Part shown: positions 1-5,361 of the stretch, piece by piece
How positions within the stretch are numbered: the first letter of the stretch is position 1
How the letters are laid out: the number at the start of each line of letters is the position of its first letter
Assembly (NCBI GenBank): GCA_023954795.1
Contig: JAGSHA010000130.1
Coordinates: 1 to 8,123 of the forward strand
Origin: Oceanospirillaceae bacterium
Lineage (GTDB): Bacteria; Pseudomonadota; Gammaproteobacteria; Pseudomonadales; Balneatricaceae
Direction: 5' to 3'
Length of the DNA: 8,123 bases
The notes under the pieces: generated by a model
Database searches by the model: none
What the model was told of the DNA's origin: nothing
The model's input: the letters and a program-made list of their open reading frames with translations, nothing else
Translations under genes and position numbers: made by a program

Positions 1-48
1 TCCACCCCTTCACTAAGGTCAGATCAGTTTGAGGTTCTAGCTTCAGAC

Positions 49-77
49 GCCTAAAATTGCCGCACTAATTTTGAGGC
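49..77 (+). promoter_or_regulatory. Possible leader hairpin over the phnA ribosome binding site
   Basis: GCCT (49-52) plus AAAATT (53-58) can pair with AATTTT (67-72) plus AGGC (74-77), leaving G73 bulged and an eight-base loop. The likely Shine-Dalgarno GAGG (73-76) lies in the 3' arm, 11 bases before the ATG at 88, so folding would hide it. The stem is AT-rich and may be weak. It could instead be the tail of an upstream gene's terminator. I see no convincing promoter in 1-87. Confidence 0.3.
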
Positions 78-87
78 TGTAATTCCT

Positions 88-660
88 ATGACAATCGAAC
101 AAACCCTGATGCAGCGCAGTGGCAGCAAATGCGAACTCTGCACTTCTGAAGACAACCTGAGTGTATATGATGTCGCGCCATCTAACGGCTGTGCCGAACA
201 GGCCGTTCTGCTATGTGACACCTGTCGCACTCAGGTCGACAGCAGCAACAGCCTCGACGTGAACCACTGGCGCTGCCTGAATGACAGCATGTGGACACCA
301 GAGTCTGCTGTACAGGTCATGGCCTGGCGCATACTCAAGCGTTTATCTGGTGAAGGATGGGCACAGGATCTGCTCGATATGCTCTATCTGGAAGACGATG
401 TAAAAGCCTGGGCGGAAGCTGGCATTTCAGATGAAAGTGATGACGACACCCCTCCGACGCGTGACTGCAACGGCGCGATCCTGCAGGAAGGTGATACGGT
501 CACACTGGCGAAAGATCTGGTCGTAAAAGGTGCTGGCTTCACCGCTAAACGCGGCACGATGGTTAAAAACATTGGCTTGTCTTCCAATCCAGAACACATC
601 GAAGGCAAAGTGAATGGCGTGCGCGTCGTCCTTGTTGCCGCTTATATGAAAAAAGCCTGA
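88..660 (+). CDS. PhnA/YjdM-domain zinc-ribbon protein
   Basis: This 190-residue protein belongs to the PhnA (E. coli YjdM) family, which is named for the phosphonate operon although its molecular role is not established. It is unrelated to the phosphonoacetate hydrolase also called PhnA. The N-terminal half carries two cysteine pairs, C15xxC18 and C43xxC46, spaced like a zinc ribbon, followed by the NHWRC segment at 59-63. A helical middle (about 72-110) and an acidic linker (114-120) lead to the compact PhnA C-terminal domain (about 126-190), with EGDTVTL, KDLVVKG and KRGTMVKNI segments resembling E. coli YjdM. At 190 residues it is much longer than the 111-residue E. coli protein and matches the long form seen in many marine bacteria. 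The ATG at 88 has GAGG 11 bases upstream, a long spacing. No phosphonate genes are adjacent. The family assignment is firm and the function is unknown. Confidence 0.88.
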   Translation: MTIEQTLMQRSGSKCELCTSEDNLSVYDVAPSNGCAEQAVLLCDTCRTQVDSSNSLDVNHWRCLNDSMWTPESAVQVMAWRILKRLSGEGWAQDLLDMLYLEDDVKAWAEAGISDESDDDTPPTRDCNGAILQEGDTVTLAKDLVVKGAGFTAKRGTMVKNIGLSSNPEHIEGKVNGVRVVLVAAYMKKA

Positions 661-678
661 TCCAGCGCTACACACATG

Positions 679-705
679 AAAAAGCCAGCACAGTGCTGGC
701 TTTTT
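679..705. terminator. Bidirectional Rho-independent terminator
   Basis: AAAAAGCCAGCAC and GTGCTGGCTTTTT form a perfect 13-base inverted repeat around one central A. The GC-rich stem core is flanked by A5 on one side and T5 on the other, so it reads as a terminator on both strands. It lies 18 bases after the phnA stop and 54 bases beyond the hisA stop, and so serves this convergent pair. Confidence 0.92.
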
Positions 706-710
706 ACTTG

Positions 711-767
711 AGCGTTAAATCACCCCGTCAGAGGTGACCGCCTGTCCAGATCATCTGGCTTAACGCT
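711..767. repeat. Nested inverted repeats, possible three-way junction, at the hisA 3' end
   Basis: An outer stem AGCGTTAA (711-718) / TTAACGCT (760-767) encloses two smaller ones: TCACC (720-724) / GGTGA (733-737) and CCAGAT (746-751) / ATCTGG (753-758). The outer 3' arm includes the last codons and stop of hisA. In the hisA transcript this would fold as a branched structure just before the terminator at 679-705. It may protect the 3' end or be a dispersed palindromic (REP-like) element. Function is inferred. Confidence 0.45.
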
Positions 768-1515
768 GATTCCACTGAATACATTCTTCCAGTGTTACTC
801 CTTCACCACCAAAGATATCCAGCGCACTGCCAATGGTCAGATCAACCTTCCCACCTGATAACTGATCCACCAGCTTCAGGTCTTCCAGAGAACGTGCGCC
901 CCCCGCGTATGTCACCGGTATAGATGAAGCTTCACCCAGTAACGTCACCAGATCCTGGTCGATGCCTGCCTGCAACCCCTCAACATCGGCTGCATGAATC
1001 AGAAACTCCGCACAATGCTCACTCAGCGCACTCAGTGTTTGTGCATCCACCGCAGTGTCAGTCACCGTTTGCCAACGATCAGTTGCGATATTCCAACCGT
1101 TATCCGTCCGACGACAACTCAGATCCAGCACCAAACGGTCAGCGCCAGTGATTGCTTTAACCTGCTCCAAACGTTCCCAGCTAAACTGACCGTTTTGAAA
1201 CAGATAAGAGGTCACAATGACATGAGATGCACCGGCATCAAGAAATTCAGCAGCATTATCGGCATTCACGCCACCACCAAACTGCAACCCTTGCGGCCAT
1301 GCAGAGAGCGCTTTTAAGGCTTGTTCTTTGTTTCCTGGCCCCAGTGCAATGACATGTCCACCCGTCAATTGATGCTGACGGTACAAATTAGCGTAATGGG
1401 TAGAATCATATGGGCTGACATAGTTGGTATCAGCGCCCTGATCATTGAGGCTACCACCGACAATCTGCTTAACCTGCCCCTGATGCAGGTCGATGCAAGG
1501 ACGAAACTGAGTCAA
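760..1515 (-). CDS. hisA: Eukaryotic-type HisA: ProFAR isomerase (EC 5.3.1.16)
   Basis: HisA opens the aminoaldose of ProFAR to the ketose PRFAR by Amadori rearrangement, the fourth step of histidine synthesis, in the cytoplasm. The 251-residue protein is a single beta/alpha barrel. Its motifs follow yeast HIS6 closely: CIDLHQGQVKQIVGG (7-21, D9 being the first catalytic acid), HVIALGPGN, FGGGVN (79-84), VTSYLF, VLDLSCRR (129-136, D131 the likely second catalytic acid), a WQT segment (148-150), FLIHAADVEG (171-180), YAGGA (203-207) and DLTIGSALDIFGG (225-237). Ordinary gammaproteobacterial HisA lacks the HAADVEG and LDIFGG wording. The start is TTG at 1515: the frame has no ATG before an upstream stop, and AGGGAG sits seven bases ahead. 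It stands alone, with no hisB, hisH or hisF beside it. Enzyme identity is likely. Whether it replaces or duplicates a standard hisA elsewhere cannot be seen. Confidence 0.9.
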   Translation of the reverse strand: MTQFRPCIDLHQGQVKQIVGGSLNDQGADTNYVSPYDSTHYANLYRQHQLTGGHVIALGPGNKEQALKALSAWPQGLQFGGGVNADNAAEFLDAGASHVIVTSYLFQNGQFSWERLEQVKAITGADRLVLDLSCRRTDNGWNIATDRWQTVTDTAVDAQTLSALSEHCAEFLIHAADVEGLQAGIDQDLVTLLGEASSIPVTYAGGARSLEDLKLVDQLSGGKVDLTIGSALDIFGGEGVTLEECIQWNQR

Positions 1516-1552
1516 GGAAATACTCCCTAGCTGGCCTTAAAATTGAGGCGCC

Positions 1553-1558
1553 ATTGTA
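1553..1558 (-). promoter_or_regulatory. Candidate -10 element for hisA
   Basis: Read on the minus strand this is TACAAT (five of six to TATAAT) within GTTACAATGGCG, about 38 bases before the TTG start. No good -35 hexamer lies 16-18 bases upstream. Support comes from a near-identical GTTAGAATGGCG at 6197-6208 before another gene. Confidence 0.38.
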
Positions 1559-1609
1559 ACAGAAGATCCCATAGATAGGTCGTAGTAGAATAGCGATCAA
1601 TCCAAACAT

Positions 1610-1639
1610 TAGATATTGCTAATTTAGATATATAGATAT
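1610..1639. repeat. Three TAGATAT direct repeats in the hisA/haem-protein intergenic region
   Basis: TAGATAT occurs at 1610-1616, 1625-1631 and 1633-1639, in an AT-rich stretch 60-90 bases before the haem-protein ATG. A weak + strand promoter can be drawn here (TTGCTA 1616-1621, TATAAC 1637-1642, spacer 15), but the spacer is short. The repeats may be regulator sites or simply an AT-rich promoter. Confidence 0.3.
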
Positions 1640-1699
1640 AACCTAACCCTGTCTTCTAAGCCTTATTCACAACCCCTTTTCTACGACAGGACACTCAAC

Positions 1700-2290
1700 A
1701 TGAAACAGTTGATGGCATCTACCGTAATCAGCACCTATGCACTACTTTCCGCCCAGAGTCTGGTTGCCGCAGAGATCGAACCCATTAACATCCCCGCGCT
1801 ACAGCAAGAAGCGAAAGGTGTTATCAAAACACTGGCTGGAAACCTGGGCTCAGAGCTGAAGCACGCAGCAAAGGCAGGTGGCTTACCCGCTGCAATTCAG
1901 GTGTGTAACACCAAAGCATCCCCAATCACCCAGGCGGTTGCAGAAGATAAAGGCTGGACCGTTGGTCGCACCAGCCTGAAACTACGAAATGAACATAACG
2001 CACCCGATGACTGGGAAAAAACCGTACTGAAGAAGTTTGAGAAACAAGCGGCTGCGGGCGCCAACCTAAAGAAAATGGTCTTCAGCCAGATTCTGGTGGA
2101 TGACGCTGGCAACAAGGTCTTTCGAATGATGAAGGCAATCCCGGTCGGCGATAAATGCCTCGCCTGCCACGGCAGTAAGATCAAGCCAGAAATTGCTGAA
2201 AAGCTAAACGCCTTATATCCAGCCGATAATGCACGGGGCTTTAATGCGGGCGATCTGCGAGGAGCTTTCTCCTTACAGAAATCCCTCTGA
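1700..2290 (+). CDS. Secreted c-type haem protein, Tll0287-like (DUF3365)
   Basis: The 196-residue precursor has a Sec signal peptide (about 1-24, ending LVAA before EIEP), so it should act in the periplasm. A single haem-c attachment motif, CLACH, lies at 153-157. The segment QVCNTKA (67-73) carries C69 in the place where cyanobacterial Tll0287 supplies an axial Cys ligand to its haem, in a PAS-like fold. Together these mark the DUF3365/Tll0287-like family rather than a classical cytochrome c. The late part (LYPADNARGFNAGDLRGAFS, 172-191) is also typical of the family. Members are proposed redox or gas sensors or electron carriers, and the domain also occurs at the N-terminus of sensor proteins. 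The ATG at 1700 has AGGA eight bases upstream. A c-di-GMP enzyme gene follows 302 bases downstream on the same strand, but co-transcription is not shown. Confidence 0.85.
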   Translation: MKQLMASTVISTYALLSAQSLVAAEIEPINIPALQQEAKGVIKTLAGNLGSELKHAAKAGGLPAAIQVCNTKASPITQAVAEDKGWTVGRTSLKLRNEHNAPDDWEKTVLKKFEKQAAAGANLKKMVFSQILVDDAGNKVFRMMKAIPVGDKCLACHGSKIKPEIAEKLNALYPADNARGFNAGDLRGAFSLQKSL

Positions 2291-2355
2291 TCATAGTTGG
2301 GCACTCTCGATAGGGTCTGAGCAGAGCAATCTCATACCCTATCGTTCGATGATCA
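2288..2355 (+). terminator. Long stem-loop after the haem-protein gene, terminator-like without a T run
   Basis: CGATAGGGT (2308-2316) pairs perfectly with ACCCTATCG (2336-2344). After one mismatch the stem continues with TGAG (2318-2321) / CTCA (2331-2334). An outer pair, TGATCAT (2288-2294) / ATGATCA (2349-2355), overlaps the stop codon. No T tract follows, so it may be a Rho-independent variant, a 3'-end stabiliser or another structured element. Confidence 0.5.
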
Positions 2356-2592
2356 CTTGAACAAGCCGTATGTCAGCTTTTCCTTCGATCCCCTTATTCA
2401 CCAGCACCCTTCCATTCAGCGTTCTGAAATCTTGAACGTGCATCAATAAATTTCACAGTTAAAATACTATTCAGCAAACCACTTTGATATCGTTATCGCT
2501 TTAAAGTGCTCACTGCATCAAATAGGCAATCCATCGCGCCCGGCCCAGATACGATGCCAGAGACATAACTCATCCACAGAGAATGTGCTGAC
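2291..2592 (+). other. 302-base gene-free leader before the GGDEF-EAL gene
   Basis: No credible gene lies here on either strand. After the stem-loop ending at 2355 there are two weaker foldable stretches. One is CACTTT (2480-2485) / AAAGTG (2503-2508), with GATA/TATC inside it. The other is GGCA-ATCG (2525-2536, interrupted) with CGATGCC (2552-2558). The region is AT-rich around 2445-2475 (TTAAAATACTATT), where a promoter is plausible, but no -35/-10 pair with correct spacing stands out. I looked for the conserved parts of c-di-GMP (GEMM) riboswitches and did not find them. Confidence 0.5.
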
Positions 2593-4539
2593 ATGAAGTT
2601 CCGATTATCGGACCCAGCCCCATACAAAATCCCCACTGAGCATCAGTTGAGTTCTCGTCCAGCGATAAAAATAGCCGCGTTGTACTGCCTGTTTTCCATT
2701 CTCTGGGTCATCCTTTCAGACAGAGCGATCGAAGCCCTAACCAGCGACTTAGAAACACTGTCTACCGCACAGACGTATAAAGGTCTGTTCTTTATTGTCA
2801 TTACAACGCTGCTGGTCTTTTGGTTAGTGCGCCGCTCCATACGCTTTCACCAGAAAAGTCTGGCCTACCAACGTACGTTAGTAGAAACCATTCCCGATCT
2901 GGTTTGGCTGAAAGCGACGGACGGAACATATATCGCCTGCAATTCAAAGTTTGAACGGTTTTTCGGAGCCAAAGAAGCCGAAATTGTTGGCAAAACTGAC
3001 TATGACTTTGTAGATAAAGACCTGGCTGATCTGTTCCGGGAGAACGATCTCCTCGCGATTAATATGCGAGGACCACACAGTAACGAAGAAGTTGTTACCT
3101 ATGCGGACGACGGACATCAGGAGACCCTGGAAACCATCAAAACTCCTTTGTATGACGCCAAAGGAAAAGTGATCGGTGTATTAGGTGTCTCACGAGACAT
3201 TACCGAGCGCAAACAACAGGAAGAACGCATCCGCCATCAGGCGCACTTTGACAGTCTGACCAATCTGCCGAACCGGTTTCTTGCCCAGCACCAGTTAGAA
3301 CAATTTGTCAGTACGGCAAGCCGCCGCAAACATCGTGTCGCCGTGATCTATCTGGATCTGGATGACTTCAAAAAGATCAACGATTCACTCGGTCATGCAA
3401 CCGGAGACAAGCTACTGATCGAAGCCAGCAAGCGCCTGCGAGGAGCCGTACGCCAAGGCGATACAGTCGGTCGCCTTGGCGGTGATGAATTCATCGTATT
3501 GCTGGACAATATTAATTCTGCAGATGATGTTGCTCCTATCGCAGAAAATCTGATCAATTGCTTTCGCCACCCTTTCAGTATCGATGGTCGTGCGCTATTG
3601 CTGACGGCCACAGCAGGCATCGCCATCTATCCAGAAGATGGCGAAGACCGCTTAGATCTTCTGAGAAGTGCGGATTCCGCGATGTATCACGCCAAAGAAG
3701 CGGGTCGAAATACCTTTGCATTCTTCACCAGCGCAATGAATCGGGACGTATCCCGAAGGTTACTGCTGGAGGAGCAGATGCACGGAGCTCTGGCCCGTAA
3801 TGAGTTTCGCGTCTGCTATCAGCCCAAGATTGATGTCAAAAGTGGCAAAATCACCGGTTTTGAAGCGTTACTTCGCTGGCGCAATCCAACCCTGGGCGAT
3901 GTATCCCCCGGGGAATTTATTCCGGTGGCCGAGCACACCGGACTTATTCTTCCTTTGGGGGAATTTGTCCTGCAACAGGCTCTTGCAACAGGTGCTGCCT
4001 GGTATAACGAATTCCAGCGAGAACTCTCTATGGCGGTCAACTTGTCGCCACGACAGTTCCGTGACCCAAACCTGATCAGCCACATCAAACAAAGCATCGC
4101 GAAAAGTGGTTTCCCACAACACTGCCTGGAGCTGGAAATCACCGAAGGCGTCTTGATGAGCGGTCATGGCTTTATTGAAACGGCATTGGATGAACTCACC
4201 GATGCCGGCATTATTATCGCAATGGATGATTTTGGTACCGGTTACTCATCACTGAGTTACCTGCGTAACTACCCGTTTGATGTACTGAAGATAGATCAGA
4301 GCTTTGTCCGGGACATCACCCATGACCACGCTGACCTTGAACTCGTCTGCGCCGCCATTACTATGGCCCATAATCTTGGACTGAGCGTTATCGCAGAGGG
4401 CGTCGAAACAACCGAGCAGCTAGACCTGCTGGCCGTCCATGATTGCGACTCAGCACAAGGCTATCTGATCAGCCGTCCGATGGAGCAAGAGGATGCAAAA
4501 CAGATGCTGAAAGAGCGTCAAACCTACACTCTGTGTTAA
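2593..4539 (+). CDS. Membrane PAS-GGDEF-EAL cyclic-di-GMP cyclase/phosphodiesterase
   Basis: This 648-residue protein makes and/or breaks the second messenger c-di-GMP at the inner membrane. Two membrane segments (about 26-42 and 63-80) flank a short outside loop; the YKGLFF segment before the second is common in such sensors. A PAS domain follows (about 92-205, ending GVSRDITERK). The GGDEF domain (about 213-375) has its catalytic GGDEF at 296-300 and an inhibitory RxxD site (R287-D290) five residues before it. The EAL domain (about 390-640) keeps E424-A-L, N483, E515, D545-D546, K566, E602 and Q622, so phosphodiesterase activity is expected. The GGDEF half looks active too, or could act as a GTP-sensing control domain. 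Which activity dominates cannot be read from sequence. The ATG at 2593 has only a weak AGAGAA about ten bases upstream. The haem-sensor-like protein gene lies upstream on the same strand, and a converging gene lies downstream. Confidence 0.93.
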   Translation: MKFRLSDPAPYKIPTEHQLSSRPAIKIAALYCLFSILWVILSDRAIEALTSDLETLSTAQTYKGLFFIVITTLLVFWLVRRSIRFHQKSLAYQRTLVETIPDLVWLKATDGTYIACNSKFERFFGAKEAEIVGKTDYDFVDKDLADLFRENDLLAINMRGPHSNEEVVTYADDGHQETLETIKTPLYDAKGKVIGVLGVSRDITERKQQEERIRHQAHFDSLTNLPNRFLAQHQLEQFVSTASRRKHRVAVIYLDLDDFKKINDSLGHATGDKLLIEASKRLRGAVRQGDTVGRLGGDEFIVLLDNINSADDVAPIAENLINCFRHPFSIDGRALLLTATAGIAIYPEDGEDRLDLLRSADSAMYHAKEAGRNTFAFFTSAMNRDVSRRLLLEEQMHGALARNEFRVCYQPKIDVKSGKITGFEALLRWRNPTLGDVSPGEFIPVAEHTGLILPLGEFVLQQALATGAAWYNEFQRELSMAVNLSPRQFRDPNLISHIKQSIAKSGFPQHCLELEITEGVLMSGHGFIETALDELTDAGIIIAMDDFGTGYSSLSYLRNYPFDVLKIDQSFVRDITHDHADLELVCAAITMAHNLGLSVIAEGVETTEQLDLLAVHDCDSAQGYLISRPMEQEDAKQMLKERQTYTLC

Positions 4540-4560
4540 GCCAATCACCCTTGCTGACAG

Positions 4561-4593
4561 TGTATTAATAATATTCTAATCGTATCTAATACA
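4561..4593. other. Weak AT-rich inverted repeat between converging genes
   Basis: TGTATTA (4561-4567) and TAATACA (4587-4593) can pair across a 19-base loop in the 73-base gap between the converging GGDEF-EAL gene and the 4613-5155 gene. It is the only terminator-like element I see there. It is weak and has no T run. Confidence 0.25.
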
Positions 4594-4612
4594 TCATCAG
4601 TACATAATACGC

Positions 4613-5155
4613 TTAACGCATAATCCGGGTTGTAGAGTCCGGGAACTGTATTGTGTCAAAGGTACGCTTGCCGACATCCAGCCATCGTTCAGCCTCTGCC
4701 GACGTCGCATTAAACGAAACCAGTAATAAACGCCCCTTAAGCGGAATACCATAGATAAGATTATGAACCTCAGTATCCGCAGCAGGTGTCATCAACTCCA
4801 TCACAAACACGCTCGTTCCAAACTTTTCAATGACTACACTCCTGAACCAACGTGCATAAGGATAGCGCCGACGGAAAGACGCGGACATCATGGTATGTAC
4901 TTCAGCGATTTGAGAGGGGTGAATGGCATTATGCGTATAGTTAAAGGCGATACTGACCGCACCGTCTGAGTTGCTATACACTTCGGTCGGTGGACGCGAA
5001 CCGGGATACTTGATCCGCAAGTGATATTCGGACATCCGGGAAAATTTAACGGGGAGCTCCAACCTTAACAACCCATCCAGTACTGTACGACTGACAACAC
5101 CTTCCGCATTGCAAAGCGGGCAAAACAGCAGAAAAATAATGACTGAATAACGCAT
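4613..5155 (-). CDS. Small secreted protein of unknown function, possibly PsbP/Mog1-like fold
   Basis: I do not recognise a named family. I place the start at the ATG at 5155, giving 180 residues: AGGA lies seven bases upstream, and it puts a signal peptide (MRYSVIIFLLFCPLCNAEG, cleavage probably after A17) at the N-terminus. The frame stays open to 5251, but that extension is basic and would bury the signal peptide. The signal's cysteines do not form a normal lipobox, so a soluble periplasmic or outside protein is more likely than a lipoprotein. The mature part alternates short strands and helices (LRLELPVKF, VSIAFNYTHN, a helix at 83-98, VFVMELMTP, GRLLLVSFNAT, a final helix 152-170). This pattern recalls DcrB/PsbP/Mog1-fold proteins, but that is a guess. 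Its own promoter probably lies in 5172-5361. Confidence 0.72.
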   Translation of the reverse strand: MRYSVIIFLLFCPLCNAEGVVSRTVLDGLLRLELPVKFSRMSEYHLRIKYPGSRPPTEVYSNSDGAVSIAFNYTHNAIHPSQIAEVHTMMSASFRRRYPYARWFRSVVIEKFGTSVFVMELMTPAADTEVHNLIYGIPLKGRLLLVSFNATSAEAERWLDVGKRTFDTIQFPDSTTRIMR

Positions 5156-5156
5156 C

Positions 5157-5172
5157 GGAAAATCCTTTTTCC
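5157..5172 (-). promoter_or_regulatory. Hairpin displaying the Shine-Dalgarno in its loop
   Basis: On the minus strand GGAAAA and TTTTCC form a perfect six-base stem whose four-base loop is exactly the Shine-Dalgarno AGGA (5163-5166), just before the ATG at 5155. Two further inverted repeats lie upstream in the same leader: TGCCGG/CCGGCA (5178-5194, five-base loop) and CTCTGCA/TGCAGAG (5208-5234, 13-base loop). The stems are perfect, but the role in translation is inference. Confidence 0.4.
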
Positions 5173-5236
5173 TGACATGCCGGATATACCGGCAAACTCT
5201 CGATATTCTCTGCAACGAACTGCTAACTGCAGAGAT

Positions 5237-5280
5237 GATCATCCTGATCACTCAAGATCGAGAAACTCAATATATCGATC
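5237..5280. promoter_or_regulatory. Cluster of four GATC sites upstream of the 4613-5155 gene
   Basis: GATC occurs at 5237, 5246, 5256 and 5277, spacings of 9, 10 and 21 bases, that is near one, one and two helical turns. A fifth lies at 5353. The first is the centre of a ten-base palindrome GATGATCATC (5234-5243). Such phased sites are what SeqA-type proteins and Dam methylation switches use. No known binding site was recognised, so the role is inferred. Confidence 0.35.
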
Positions 5281-5361
5281 TAAACACCATATTACCTAAT
5301 CAAATCCCGACGACCATCCCCTATAAGTGGCACACTGGACTACTTCAAACCTGATCTTATC

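Noticed and set aside
88..660. Phosphonate degradation role for the PhnA protein
   Set aside because: The name is historical; no phosphonate genes are nearby, and the enzyme called phosphonoacetate hydrolase is a different family.
384..675. Two minus-strand open frames inside phnA
   Set aside because: They are antisense to a clear family member, have no recognisable domain and overlap each other.
924..1530. Three plus-strand open frames opposite hisA
   Set aside because: Antisense shadows of a gene with strong motifs; no ribosome sites or domains.
1897..2304. 135-codon minus-strand frame opposite the haem-protein gene
   Set aside because: Antisense to a signal-peptide and CxxCH protein, with low-complexity content typical of a shadow.
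2356..2592. Cyclic-di-GMP riboswitch before the GGDEF-EAL gene
   Set aside because: The gap is long and foldable, but I could not find the conserved GEMM core segments.
3393..4167. Several frames of 77-107 codons inside the GGDEF-EAL gene
   Set aside because: They overlap intact catalytic domains in other frames and carry no motif of their own.
5156..5251. N-terminal extension of the 4613-5155 gene to an ATG at 5251
   Set aside because: It would bury a good signal peptide behind a basic stretch, while the ATG at 5155 has AGGA at the right distance.
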